A DNA stretch of 56,937 nt from Gammaproteobacteria bacterium (GTDB lineage Bacteria > Pseudomonadota > Gammaproteobacteria > Legionellales > Legionellaceae), in assembly GCA_026399205.1 (NCBI GenBank), contig JAPLRL010000042.1, positions 1-56,937 of the forward strand. Reading direction: 5' to 3'. Shown here piece by piece: positions 27,628-36,583 of the stretch; position 1 is the stretch's first letter, and each line of letters starts with the position of its first letter. The position numbers and the translations under genes were made by a program. Below the pieces are notes generated by a model. The model saw nothing but the letters and a program-made list of their open reading frames with translations, was not told the origin of the DNA and ran no database searches.

Positions 27628-28929
27628 GTGACCAATCGTTTTTTAGTAAAAGCACTTGAGCATCGTCCTCAACGCATCAAATGCTCATTGGTCGATCATT
27701 TTGTTTCGTCTATTGCTGTTTCCATGGTCTTTTTTTATCGAACACAGATTCCATCAGCTGTCATTGTGGCTGCGCTACAAGACGTGCTTAAAGATTTTCC
27801 TATTTTTTCGGGTGCGTTGAAGAGACAGAATCGCCAATTGTACATTGATTGTAATAATCAGGGCGTGCAGGTCAATATTGTGCATATTGAGAATGAGTTA
27901 CCCCAAATCTTACCTGATTGTCATGCGCTGAATACATCTGAGTTTGTCGATGTGGTGCATCCTTATCATCCATTTAAACGCTATAAACCGGTGCTCACCA
28001 TTAAATTGAGTTACCACGTTGATGGGTTAGCTATTGGATATTCATACCATCATGCGCTTGGGGATGCCGCGACTTTTATGATCTTTTTAAACGCGTTGTC
28101 TGCACGCGTTCAACAACGAGAGTATCCGCTGGGGACGATCGCTGACGACCGTGAGCTTGAGTTTGAGATCCCGCGAGATAAAAAAGGGTCCTCTGTTCAG
28201 GAGCAGAACCCGTTAAGGCGGTTAATCGTTTTACGTTTTATGGACATTTTTCGTCTTATAAAAAACGTTTGTTTACCGAAGCGACATCTTTATCTTTATT
28301 TTTCTCAAGAACAGGTTATGGCATTAAGACAGCGCTTGAGCGAAAAAGCAGAACAAAAATTATCACGTAATGATGCCATCAGTGCCTATGTATTAAAAGC
28401 ACTAGCCTACTGCCGCAAAGATAAGGCCGCGTGTCACTATGCAACGATGGTGCTTAATATGAGACCTAGAGTAGGTATGCCATTCAATGTATTGGGTAAT
28501 TTTATTGATACTGTGTTTGTCAAATTTCCCCATGATCATCCAGTAGAGGCGATTGCTAAAGACATTCATGAATCAGTGAACCACCACCAAGATGAATCTT
28601 TTTCCTATCAGAGATCTCAAGATTTTTTTCGAGAAAACGGCGGATTAAAAAGGTTATGGCGCATTATTCCTGAGGCCTTTTTGCCGCAGTACAAAAACGC
28701 GCTTGTTAGCAATTGTTCTAACGCCGGATTCTATTCCATTGATTTTGGAATTAAGGCTCCGTATTTGTTTTTACCTGTTTGGCGTTTTCCTTTTCCGTGG
28801 ATGTCTTGTGTGATGGAGGGATTTGCAAATGAGGGCTTGTTGGTTTACACCGTCTTGCCGTCAGGTGTGGCCAAGCGTTTGGTGAAGTTATTAGCGCTTG
28901 ATAAGGTTGCGGTATATGACGTGATGTAG
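27628..28929 (+). CDS. BAHD-type acyl-CoA-dependent acyltransferase
   Basis: 433 residues. HHALGDA gives the catalytic HxxxD (H142, D146), and SIDFG (370-374) is the second BAHD signature, DFGWG-like with Ile for Trp. NMRPR followed by VLGNFID matches the family's R...GYFGN segment, and the acceptor-side N-terminal half has normal spacing, so the whole two-domain fold (about 430-450 residues) is present. The family transfers acyl groups from acyl-CoA to alcohols or amines and is best known in plants and fungi. Substrates here are unknown. It begins 12 bp after repeat C and ends in a GTAGGTTGG fragment. Condensation (NRPS-type) domains share HHxxxD but lack DFG. Confidence 0.8.
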   Translation: MTNRFLVKALEHRPQRIKCSLVDHFVSSIAVSMVFFYRTQIPSAVIVAALQDVLKDFPIFSGALKRQNRQLYIDCNNQGVQVNIVHIENELPQILPDCHALNTSEFVDVVHPYHPFKRYKPVLTIKLSYHVDGLAIGYSYHHALGDAATFMIFLNALSARVQQREYPLGTIADDRELEFEIPRDKKGSSVQEQNPLRRLIVLRFMDIFRLIKNVCLPKRHLYLYFSQEQVMALRQRLSEKAEQKLSRNDAISAYVLKALAYCRKDKAACHYATMVLNMRPRVGMPFNVLGNFIDTVFVKFPHDHPVEAIAKDIHESVNHHQDESFSYQRSQDFFRENGGLKRLWRIIPEAFLPQYKNALVSNCSNAGFYSIDFGIKAPYLFLPVWRFPFPWMSCVMEGFANEGLLVYTVLPSGVAKRLVKLLALDKVAVYDVM

Positions 28930-29002
28930 GTTGGACGGTTTATGTTTGACCTCGTAAGTGTTAGTCTACGCCCTAATTGTGTAACTTGAGCGATATATTA
29001 AC

Positions 29003-30385
29003 ATGAGCGATGCTTTTTCATCCTTAGCCCTACGGGACGCGCTATTAAATAACCTGGCCTCTTTAGGCTATCATAACATGACACCAGTTCAAGCTTTAAG
29101 CCTGCCCGCGATGTTGAATGGTCAAGATGTGATTGTTCAAGCCAAAACGGGGAGTGGGAAAACAGCTGCGTTTGGGTTGTCTTTACTCAACCGATTGACC
29201 GTAGAGCACTATGCTGTACAAGCACTGATCTTGTGCCCGACACGCGAGCTTGCAGAACAGGTCAGTCAAGCGCTACGTCAATTAGCGCGTTTAATTCCTA
29301 ACGTCAAAGTGCTTAACTTGTCAGGCGGAATGCCACTGAGACCGCAACTGGATTCATTGAGACATGGTGCTCATATTATTGTGGGGACACCAGGGCGCAT
29401 ACAAAAACATTTAGATAAAGCATCTCTCTCATTAAAACATTTACAAATGTTAGTGTTAGATGAAGCGGATCGCATGTTGGATATGGGGTTTTTTGATGAG
29501 ATCAATACCATCATCATGAGTTGCCCGCAACAACGGCAGACCCTACTGTTCTCAGCAACTTACCCTGCTGAAATTAAAAAACTATCTAGTGCGTTCATGA
29601 AGCAACCTGAAAAAATAGTGGTAGAAGAAACACAGCACGACATCGACATTGAACAAATTTTTTATGAACTCACTCATCAGAATGATAAATTCTCATTATT
29701 AAAAGCGTTATTGCTTCATTATAAGCCTGCTTCAACGTTGGTGTTTTGTAACACCAAAGAACAAACCACGCGCTTGGCTAAGATGTTAACAGCAGAAGGC
29801 TTGAGTGCAATTGCGCTCAATGGAGATATGGAGCAAGCCGAACGAGATGTGGCGATGATTCGTTTTAAAAATCAAAGCTGCTCTATTTTGGTCGCAACAG
29901 ATGTTGCGGCACGTGGCCTTGATGTTAAAGAGCTTCCTGCTGTGATCAATTTTGAATTGGCGTTTGAGCCTGAGGTGCATATCCACCGGATTGGTCGAAC
30001 CGGACGCGCTGGGTGTAAAGGACTAGCGCTCAGCATCACAACGCCTGCAGATGCTCAACGACTTTGTGCGATTGAAGCCGATTTAACACAGCCGATGGTC
30101 TGGGGAAACCCCAGTGAGCTCACGCAAACGCATCACACCTTGATATTGCCAGAGATGGTTACTTTGTGTCTCAGTGAAGGGAAAAAAGATAAAATCAGGC
30201 CTGGTGATATATTAGGTGCGCTGACTAAAGAGGCAGGGTTAGCTGGGGATAAGATAGGAAAAATTGATATCACCGCACTGTGTTCTTATGTTGCGGTGCA
30301 TCGCAGCCAAGTTGATAGGGCTTTTCAGTATTTGCAAAATGGAAAACTGAAAGGTCGCAAGGTGAATGTGAGAAAATTGAAATAG
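29003..30385 (+). CDS. dbpA: ATP-dependent RNA helicase DbpA
   Basis: 460 residues, normal for DbpA. Motif I AKTGSGKT, Ia PTRELAEQ, DEAD in VLDEADRMLD, SAT, and HRIGRTGRAG are all present. The C-terminal RNA-binding domain closes with KLKGRKVNVRKLK, the DbpA signature for 23S rRNA hairpin 92 recognition. It acts in 50S ribosome assembly. It is 10 bp upstream of csp, suggesting a cold-response pair. Confidence 0.95.
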   Translation: MSDAFSSLALRDALLNNLASLGYHNMTPVQALSLPAMLNGQDVIVQAKTGSGKTAAFGLSLLNRLTVEHYAVQALILCPTRELAEQVSQALRQLARLIPNVKVLNLSGGMPLRPQLDSLRHGAHIIVGTPGRIQKHLDKASLSLKHLQMLVLDEADRMLDMGFFDEINTIIMSCPQQRQTLLFSATYPAEIKKLSSAFMKQPEKIVVEETQHDIDIEQIFYELTHQNDKFSLLKALLLHYKPASTLVFCNTKEQTTRLAKMLTAEGLSAIALNGDMEQAERDVAMIRFKNQSCSILVATDVAARGLDVKELPAVINFELAFEPEVHIHRIGRTGRAGCKGLALSITTPADAQRLCAIEADLTQPMVWGNPSELTQTHHTLILPEMVTLCLSEGKKDKIRPGDILGALTKEAGLAGDKIGKIDITALCSYVAVHRSQVDRAFQYLQNGKLKGRKVNVRKLK

Positions 30386-30395
30386 GAGTATCATT

Positions 30396-30602
30396 ATGCA
30401 AACCGGTACAGTTGATCGTTTTAACAAAATTAAAGGCTATGGGTTTATTACCCCCGATAATGGCGGAGTGGAGGTCTTTGTTCATTTCTCCCAAGTTCAA
30501 ATGGCAGGCTATAAAGAATTAAAAGCAGGCCAACGCATCAGCTATGAGCTTGAAAGCGGTGAGCGAGGAGAATTTGCAACACACGTTGTGTTAAAACCAT
30601 GA
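30396..30602 (+). CDS. Cold-shock protein, CspA family
   Basis: 68-residue single cold-shock domain. RNP1 is KGYGFI and RNP2 VFVHFS; the rest of the OB fold follows. It is an RNA chaperone. GGAG precedes the ATG, and the gene directly follows dbpA. The TGA overlaps an ATG (30599) that opens the reading frame of the amidase. Confidence 0.95.
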   Translation: MQTGTVDRFNKIKGYGFITPDNGGVEVFVHFSQVQMAGYKELKAGQRISYELESGERGEFATHVVLKP

Positions 30603-30609
30603 AATCATA

Positions 30610-30773
30610 TATACCCAACGCTAATGAGTTTTCGGATTTTATGCTATCGCTTTTTCCGTCCATGGCTTCCAAAAAGATTTGCAATAGAACAGACTATTAC
30701 GCATCTTTTTGGAAGCCATGGACGAAAAAATCGAGTCGCCTAAAAAACCGAAAACTCATTAGCGTTGGGTATA
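30610..30773. repeat. 164-bp long-stem palindromic element (MITE-like)
   Basis: Perfect 26-bp terminal inverted repeats (30610-30635 and 30748-30773) enclose a second nearly perfect inverted pair of about 27 bp (30651-30678 and 30703-30729). Transcribed, it would form one very long hairpin. It lies immediately after csp and stays open in the amidase frame. No other copy was seen in this window. Confidence 0.9.
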
Positions 30774-30776
30774 AAC

Positions 30777-30799
30777 GTAGGTTGGGCCTCGGCCCAACA
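30777..30799. repeat. Palindromic repeat family C, half copy
   Basis: GTAGGTTGGGCCTCGGCCCA, one arm of the element at 27560-27615. It abuts the likely amidase start. Confidence 0.8.
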
Positions 30800-31438
30800 A
30801 TGATGTTATTTCTACTTCTCAGTCAAAATGCCTTCCCATTTTCATGTCACTCCCCCCAACCCATCATTCAAACCCCCATCGTCTTTGATAAAACCAGAAT
30901 ACAATTAACACAAGCGTATCAACGCACGCATTACGGCATTCGCTCATCTTCAATTAACATCAAGCCACAACTCATTATTTTGCATTGGACTGAAGCCCCT
31001 ACACTGAAGGGTAGTTTTCAGGTATTTAATCCCCCACGAGCTCATTCAACGCCTTATAGTCGCAGCGGATTACCTGGGGAACTCAATGTGTCAGTCCATT
31101 TTTTAGTAGATAGAGATGGCACTATTTATCAGCTCATGCCCGATAACTGGATGGCCCGACACGTCATTGGTCTCAATCATTGTGCCATTGGAATTGAAAA
31201 TGTAGGCGGGGTGCATGGTAAAGCGGATCTGACAGAACAACAGGTAGAAGCAAATGCATTTTTGGTGTGCCATTTAAAACAAAAATACCCGAGCATTCGT
31301 GAGGTTATTGGACATAAAGATTATTTAAAATATGTGAATACGCCCTTGTGGTTAGAAAAAGATGGGCACTATCGCACAAAAAAAACGGATCCTGGAGAGG
31401 GATTTGTGAAACGGGTTAAACAATTGGTTGAAAACTAG
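30800..31438 (+). CDS. N-acetylmuramoyl-L-alanine amidase (Amidase_2, AmpD-like)
   Basis: Zinc amidase that cuts the peptide stem from MurNAc. Visible ligands: His in ILHWTEAP, His in VIGHKDY and Asp in KTDPGEGF; the catalytic Glu lies in IGIENVGG. I placed the start at 30800, where MMLFLLLSQNAFPFS could be a secretion signal. The frame is open back to 30599, overlapping the csp stop, but those 67 extra residues are encoded by the long palindrome and repeat C. Neither start has a good ribosome-binding site, so the N terminus is uncertain. The protein is periplasmic or secreted if the signal is real. Confidence 0.85.
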   Translation: MMLFLLLSQNAFPFSCHSPQPIIQTPIVFDKTRIQLTQAYQRTHYGIRSSSINIKPQLIILHWTEAPTLKGSFQVFNPPRAHSTPYSRSGLPGELNVSVHFLVDRDGTIYQLMPDNWMARHVIGLNHCAIGIENVGGVHGKADLTEQQVEANAFLVCHLKQKYPSIREVIGHKDYLKYVNTPLWLEKDGHYRTKKTDPGEGFVKRVKQLVEN

Positions 31439-31445
31439 GTAACAT

Positions 31446-31545
31446 CTCTAAAGTTTTTCTATACTCCGATCTGTCCCCTCTCCCGCGCGCGAAACCCTTC
31501 TAAAACTCATATGCTGAACGCGGGGGAGGGTTAGGGAGGGGGTAT
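31446..31545. repeat. Repeat family E, copy 1
   Basis: CTAAAGTTTTT, then CCCCTCTCCCGCG and, after a spacer, CGCGGGGGAGGG and GGGAGGGGG. The C-run/G-run halves are inverted. It shares its left end and core with 32860-32979. Confidence 0.7.
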
Positions 31546-31646
31546 GCTTAGTTAAGACCGTAGCGAGAATCCCGAAACTTGATTTAAATTAAAAAACAAC
31601 ATAAACTAATTGGTCCCAATTTGGCCAAGTGGTCTTAGGAGAGAAC

Positions 31647-31877
31647 ATGCAGCAATACAATATTCACCAAGCTAAAACCCATTTATCACGCCTCGTCGAA
31701 GAAGCTGCCAATGGTAAGTCATTTGTGATTACAAAAGCGGGAAAACCTCTAGTTAAAGTGATGTCGATTGATGCGCCTGTGGGCAAACCAATGCGACGTT
31801 TAGGTTTTATGCTGCATGCCTTTCATATTCCAGATGATTTTGATTCGATGGGATCAACAGAAATCGAAACCTTATGA
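31647..31877 (+). CDS. Phd/YefM-family antitoxin without its toxin
   Basis: 76 residues from the ATG at 31647 (TAGGAG upstream; an earlier in-frame start at 31629 is less likely). NIHQAKTHLSRLVEEA and FVITKAGKPLVKV are the prevent-host-death fold. The C-terminal toxin-binding segment FHIPDDFDSMGSTEIETL is intact and typical of Phd partners of PIN toxins. The expected toxin is missing: the TGA overlaps the ATG of ldhA (ATGA). TTGGCCAA (31621-31628) just upstream may be an operator half. Confidence 0.85.
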   Translation: MQQYNIHQAKTHLSRLVEEAANGKSFVITKAGKPLVKVMSIDAPVGKPMRRLGFMLHAFHIPDDFDSMGSTEIETL

Positions 31878-32854
31878 AAGTAGCAATATACAACATAAAA
31901 AATTACGAGAAACCCCTGTTTACGACAATGAGTCTCCAACATAAACTCATTTTTGTATCGGAGGCGCTGTCATTGACAACCATTGACAAAGCAAAAGGAT
32001 GTGATGCGATTTGTTGCTTTGTAACCGATTGTTTAAATAAAGACATTATTAATACATTAGCCGGTTATGGCATTAAATTAATTGCATTGCGATCCACAGG
32101 ATTTGATCATGTGGATTTAACGGCAGCGCGATTGGCTGGAATCACCGTTGTTAATGTACCTAAATATTCCCCTGAAGCGATTGCAGAATTTGCTGTGACC
32201 TTAATTTTAATGTTAAATCGAAAAATCCTTACCTCTTATTTGCATGGTTTAGATAATAATTTCTCATTAGAGGGTTTGGTGGGATTTAATCTTTATCAAA
32301 AGACGGTAGGGGTGATTGGTACGGGTAATATAGGCACTGCTTTTGTTAGAATTATGAACGGGTTTGGGTGTCGGCTGCTTGCTGTGGATCCCGAACCCAA
32401 TGAGATGTGCAGACATTTAAAGGTGAATTACGTTTCGCTCGATGAGCTATTGAGTGAATCAGATATCATCAGTCTACACTGCCCGCTAAATGCTCAAACC
32501 ATGCATTTAATAGATGAGCAAGCGTGTGCTAAAATGAAGAAAAATGCCATGCTGATTAATACCGGGCGTGGGGCATTATGTGATACGCAATCATTAATTA
32601 CAGCGCTTGAATCAGGTCATCTTGGATATGCCGGTTTGGATGTCTATGAAAAAGAGCGGGGCTTATTTTTTAAAGATCACTCAGGTGAACCGGTTCAGGA
32701 TGAAGTGTTTTTAAAGTTGCGTTCACTGCCTAATGTTATGATGACGCCACATCAAGCATTTTTGACTCAAGAAGCTATAGAAAACATTGTTAAAACAACA
32801 ATGAGTAATGTAACGGCTTTTGAGCAGGGGAATCCCGTTAATCAAATAGGTTAG
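31874..32854 (+). CDS. ldhA: D-lactate dehydrogenase (2-hydroxyacid dehydrogenase)
   Basis: 326 residues, NAD-dependent reduction of pyruvate to D-lactate. Motifs: RSTGFDHVDL with the catalytic Arg region, GVIGTGNIGTAF (NAD fold), NTGRGALCDT and the catalytic His in TPHQAFLT. GLDVYEKERGLFF is specific to the LdhA branch. Its ATG overlaps the stop of the Phd antitoxin, so translation is coupled to it. Slightly shorter than E. coli LdhA (329). Confidence 0.92.
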   Translation: MKVAIYNIKNYEKPLFTTMSLQHKLIFVSEALSLTTIDKAKGCDAICCFVTDCLNKDIINTLAGYGIKLIALRSTGFDHVDLTAARLAGITVVNVPKYSPEAIAEFAVTLILMLNRKILTSYLHGLDNNFSLEGLVGFNLYQKTVGVIGTGNIGTAFVRIMNGFGCRLLAVDPEPNEMCRHLKVNYVSLDELLSESDIISLHCPLNAQTMHLIDEQACAKMKKNAMLINTGRGALCDTQSLITALESGHLGYAGLDVYEKERGLFFKDHSGEPVQDEVFLKLRSLPNVMMTPHQAFLTQEAIENIVKTTMSNVTAFEQGNPVNQIG

Positions 32855-32859
32855 TTAGA

Positions 32860-32979
32860 GCCCCTAAAGTTTTTTTACGCTCGAATACCCCCTTTCCCGC
32901 GCTAGAAGTTTGAACAAGTATGTTGATGTTTTTCGCGGGGGAGGGGGCCGATCGGCGCGTATAAAGACTTTAGGGACAG
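32860..32979. repeat. Repeat family E, copy 2, with terminal inverted repeats
   Basis: Starts CCCCTAAAGT and ends ACTTTAGGG, with CCCCCTTTCCCGCG and CGCGGGGGAGGGGG inside. Its body stays open in the frame of the following transporter, giving that gene a false N-terminal extension. Confidence 0.75.
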
Positions 32980-33011
32980 TGCCTAACCTCATCCATTTTA
33001 GGAGTTGTAAG

Positions 33012-33872
33012 TTGTCATTCTCACTATCCCATCATCAAAGCGGTGTTGTATATGTGATGTTATCCGGTTTTTTCTTTGGGTTTATTGGCTACTTTGGCAT
33101 GAGCCTCATTCACGCGAACTTGTCTGTCAATATGATGTTGTTTTGGCGGTTTTTGGTTTCAAGTATTGTGATGGGGGGGATGTTACTGGTTCAGCGCCCT
33201 TCATTTGATTGGAAAACTTGGGGTAAGTCGCTGTGTCACGGCGTGGTATTTTATGGCCCGAGTTCAACCCTTTATTTTATGGCTGCAGATTATATTGGCT
33301 CGGGCTTAGCGATGGTTATTTTTTTCACGTATCCTGCCATGGTCATGGTGTTAAATCGCATTTGTTATCAACAGCGTGTGAACCCCATGTATTATGTCGC
33401 GGTGGTCGTGATTTTGATTGGCATGCTGTTTTTGATGCGTGGCAATCCATTTGAATTTAATGTAGTTGGGATAGCCTTAAGTCTACTATCAGCCGCATTG
33501 TTTGCAGGCTACATTATCGTGAGCCAACATAGCGCGGTGTCAGCACAGGTTGACACGTTGATGGTGTGTGTGGGCGCTACGTTAAGTGCGCTCATCGCGG
33601 TGGGTTTTGAGCCTCATATGGTGGTGCCAACTGAAATGGGTGTTTGGTTGAATATCTTCGGTTTAGGCCTCATCTCTACGGTGATTCCTATTTTGTTACT
33701 ATTGAAAGGACTCAAACAGATTGGCTCGCTTCAGGCCTCAATTTTGTCTGTGTTAGAGCCTGTTTTTGTGCTTATTTTTGGTATTATTTTGCTAGGCGAG
33801 CACATTAATATTCAGCAGTTTTGGGGGATTGTTATTCTGTTATCTGGTGCGTTGCTGTCTTTATTTGCCTAA
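33012..33872 (+). CDS. EamA/DMT-family transporter
   Basis: 286 residues from a TTG at 33012, which has AGGAG (33000-33004) 7 nt upstream. An ATG at 32910 is in frame but lies inside repeat E and adds a non-membrane tail rich in Gly/Arg. Ten transmembrane helices form two EamA halves, the second ending LEPVFVLIFGIILLGE, the family's hallmark. It is a metabolite or amino-acid exporter of unknown substrate. Confidence 0.88.
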   Translation: MSFSLSHHQSGVVYVMLSGFFFGFIGYFGMSLIHANLSVNMMLFWRFLVSSIVMGGMLLVQRPSFDWKTWGKSLCHGVVFYGPSSTLYFMAADYIGSGLAMVIFFTYPAMVMVLNRICYQQRVNPMYYVAVVVILIGMLFLMRGNPFEFNVVGIALSLLSAALFAGYIIVSQHSAVSAQVDTLMVCVGATLSALIAVGFEPHMVVPTEMGVWLNIFGLGLISTVIPILLLLKGLKQIGSLQASILSVLEPVFVLIFGIILLGEHINIQQFWGIVILLSGALLSLFA

Positions 33873-33885
33873 AAAGCCCCTCGCC

Positions 33886-33898
33886 TCGCGGCTCGGAT
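33886..33898. repeat. Repeat family B, fragment
   Basis: TCGCGGCTCGGAT, the right end of the family B palindrome without its left arm, between convergent EamA and mutM. Confidence 0.6.
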
Positions 33899-33901
33899 TT
33901 A

Positions 33902-34717
33902 TCATGTCTGACAATTCACACAAAATATAGTACGCCGCTGTCCTTGTTGGATAGACTGTAATAAAGCGCCACATGCCGTACAAGGTAAATGCGCACGACC
34001 ATAAACGTGTAATTGCTGTGAAAAATAGCCAGGCTTACCTTCACTATTCACAAAGTCTTTTAAGGTCGTGCCGCCTTGTAAAATAGCAGATTTTAAAATC
34101 TGCTTTATGGCTTCGACGAGTTGCTCACACTGTTGCTGGGTGAGTAACCGAGCGGGCGTCATGGGGTGGATTTTGGCCAAAAACAATGCCTCTGTAGCAT
34201 AAATATTACCAATGCCCGTAACGATTTTGCTATTCATGATGAAGGGTTTGATCGCAACATGACGCTTACGCGCTGCTTGCTGAAGATAAGCGCTAGTAAA
34301 CTGGGCATCAAGTGGCTCTATTCCTAAAGAGATCAGAAGGGGATGTTTGAGGGGATCGGTTTCGGTCCAGAGGATTGCGCCAAAACGTCTAGGATCAGTG
34401 TAGCGTAATAGGATATTGTCAGAAAAAATGATGTCCACGTGATCATGACGAGCACTCACCGTGTTAGCATTCAAAATCCGTAAACTGCCAGACATGCCTA
34501 AATGAATCATCAACGTGCCTGTTGTCATGTGGATTAATAAATACTTACCGCGGCGTGATAGCCGGATAATTTTTTGTTGTGTTAAACAGGTATTTAACTG
34601 AGGCGGAATAGGCCAACGCAATTGAGGCTGCCTAACCACAACGCTTTGAATGACCGCACCACATAGGTGAGGCATGAGGCCACGTAGAGTGGTTTCGACT
34701 TCAGGTAACTCTGGCAT
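33902..34717 (-). CDS. mutM: Formamidopyrimidine-DNA glycosylase MutM (Fpg)
   Basis: 271 residues. It starts MPELPEVET, giving N-terminal Pro (P2) and E3 for the glycosylase/lyase reaction on 8-oxoguanine. RRGKYLL carries the conserved Lys, GIGNIYATEALF the helix-two-turn-helix, and the C-terminal zinc finger is CTACG...CVNC. It overlaps the upstream MFS gene by 17 bp, so the two are cotranscribed. Confidence 0.97.
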   Translation of the reverse strand: MPELPEVETTLRGLMPHLCGAVIQSVVVRQPQLRWPIPPQLNTCLTQQKIIRLSRRGKYLLIHMTTGTLMIHLGMSGSLRILNANTVSARHDHVDIIFSDNILLRYTDPRRFGAILWTETDPLKHPLLISLGIEPLDAQFTSAYLQQAARKRHVAIKPFIMNSKIVTGIGNIYATEALFLAKIHPMTPARLLTQQQCEQLVEAIKQILKSAILQGGTTLKDFVNSEGKPGYFSQQLHVYGRAHLPCTACGALLQSIQQGQRRTIFCVNCQT

Positions 34718-35849
34718 GCTTGCTCATCATCAAAAACCATCCCACACACATCAGTGTATTGAGTGAAAACACACCGCTACTACCCCAGTGGGCGTAAGTT
34801 AAGCCCGCCAAGGCACCACCTGCAAAAATACCCATGAATTGGTATGTGGAATAAATACCCATTGCGGTGCCGCGTTGCGTGGCGGGGGCTTGTTGAGAGA
34901 TTTGAGAGGGGAGGAACGCTTCGCCTAAATTAAATGCGATAAAATAGATAAAAATAAGGGTGACAAGCATGGGCCAGCTTGAGCTATAATGCGTAAGCAG
35001 TGCTTGGGTGACTATCAATATGAACACCGCTAGTTTTAAAACCGGTTGAACGCATTGTTTTTTTTCTGAGATGGCAACGATAGGGGCCATGCAAATAAAA
35101 GAGAAAAACACGATGGGCAAATAAAAATGCCAGCTTGTTGTGATGAATTGATGTAATTGGAGTGGTAGGACATAAAATGTGGCGGTGAGTACCGCGTGTT
35201 GCACGAAAATACCGATGTTAAGTTGTTGTAATTCGGGTTGAGTCAGCTGCTTTCGAAAGGCGCTGAGTTGGAATGGGGCGGTGTGTAGCGTCGTGATTGG
35301 GGTGGGGATGGCATAAAATAAGATGCCGACGCCTAGGGTCGCCAGACCTGCGGTTAAATAAAACAGACTACTTAAGCCAAAATGACTGGTGAGCACGGGG
35401 CCTAAGATCATGGCGATGCTAAAGGAAACGCCAATGCTCACCCCCACGACGGCCATAGCTTTTGCGCGATGATGTGCAGGAATCAAATCGCCGACTAACG
35501 CTAATAGTACGCTGCCAATGGCGCCAGCCCCTTGAAGAATACGTGCAAACAGCATGCCATAAATCGAGTGAGTCAGTGCCCCGATGAGACTGCCAATGAT
35601 GAGCAAACCAAGCCCAAAGATAATCATGGGTTTTCTGCCGAATCGGTCGGAAAGGAGCCCAAAGGGGATTTGCATACAAGCTTGAGAGAGCCCATATGCA
35701 CCCAATGCAAGACCAATCAGTTCGGGTGTTGCGTGGTTGAGCTCGGGGGCATACAGCGTAAATACGGGAATAAGTAAAAAAAGCCCCAACATACGACAGG
35801 CATAAAGTAACGTGATGGGAAAAACCGTGCGTAACCAGTGAGCAGACAA
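34701..35849 (-). CDS. MFS transporter, YajR/DHA1-like
   Basis: 382 residues, about 12 transmembrane helices. GLLSDRFGRKPMI is motif A, and ARILQGAGAIGSVLLALVGD and GVSFSIAMILGPVL fit motifs B and C. There is no YAM domain after helix 12, so it is a short version of the YajR group. The substrate is unknown. It is the first gene of a unit with mutM. Confidence 0.88.
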   Translation of the reverse strand: MSAHWLRTVFPITLLYACRMLGLFLLIPVFTLYAPELNHATPELIGLALGAYGLSQACMQIPFGLLSDRFGRKPMIIFGLGLLIIGSLIGALTHSIYGMLFARILQGAGAIGSVLLALVGDLIPAHHRAKAMAVVGVSIGVSFSIAMILGPVLTSHFGLSSLFYLTAGLATLGVGILFYAIPTPITTLHTAPFQLSAFRKQLTQPELQQLNIGIFVQHAVLTATFYVLPLQLHQFITTSWHFYLPIVFFSFICMAPIVAISEKKQCVQPVLKLAVFILIVTQALLTHYSSSWPMLVTLIFIYFIAFNLGEAFLPSQISQQAPATQRGTAMGIYSTYQFMGIFAGGALAGLTYAHWGSSGVFSLNTLMCVGWFLMMSKHARVT

Positions 35850-35995
35850 GGATGAAGCCCTTATGATGGAATGAAGGGTCTCATTCTAATGAGAGTGAAA
35901 GGCAATGTCAAAGTAGATAGAATTTGCGCATTTTTATTGATTTATCTTCAATCGTAGGCAAGACTTATATGAAGAAGCAGGAAAGGAGCAGTTAA

Positions 35996-36553
35996 ATGAG
36001 ACAGCAAGCTCGACCGGTTGGGTTTACATTAATTGAGTTAATGGTGGTGATTGCGATTGTGGGCGTATTAGCAGCGGTTGCGCTGCCCGCATATCAAGAT
36101 TACTTGGTGCGAGCAAAAGTGTCAGAGGGATTATCGCTAGCAAATGTTTATAAAATTCAATTTTCTGAAGCGTACCAGTCGGGGGACTTTCATACGGTTC
36201 AAGGCATGATCCAATCTTATAATACCGAGAATGCACATTCAGCCAATCCTTCAGGGGTTTCTAAATATGTGCAGCAACTGCAGGCGAATGAAGGCACGGG
36301 CGCGCTAACGATTATTTTTCAGAATTTGGGCACGCATACGGCCAACCCTACCATGGTATTAACGCCACGCCATAATGTGGATTTAGGGGGCGTGCTGGCC
36401 GTAGATAAGCAGTATGCGTTTCCAGAACATGGCGCAGGGACTCTGGATTGGGCGTGTTCATCAGTGAGTCAAGTGGTGGCGATTAGCCAGGGATTTACTG
36501 GGGTATCGGCGGGGACGTTGTTGTCGAGATATGCGCCAGCGAATTGTCGGTAG
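35996..36553 (+). CDS. Type IV major pilin (prepilin)
   Basis: 185 residues. A short basic leader ending in Gly9 precedes [20 protein letters not shown], so a PilD-type peptidase would cut after G9 and methylate F10; E14 is the conserved Glu of the mature N terminus. The C-terminal pair of Cys (in DWACSS and PANCR) forms the D-region disulfide. AGGAAAGGAG precedes the ATG. It stands alone without pil genes, as PilA often does. A T2SS pseudopilin is less likely, because a disulfide D-loop is present. Confidence 0.9.
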   Translation: MRQQARPVGFTLIELMVVIAIVGVLAAVALPAYQDYLVRAKVSEGLSLANVYKIQFSEAYQSGDFHTVQGMIQSYNTENAHSANPSGVSKYVQQLQANEGTGALTIIFQNLGTHTANPTMVLTPRHNVDLGGVLAVDKQYAFPEHGAGTLDWACSSVSQVVAISQGFTGVSAGTLLSRYAPANCR

Positions 36554-36583
36554 CCACTTGCATTTTACGCGCGTACGGTGTAT

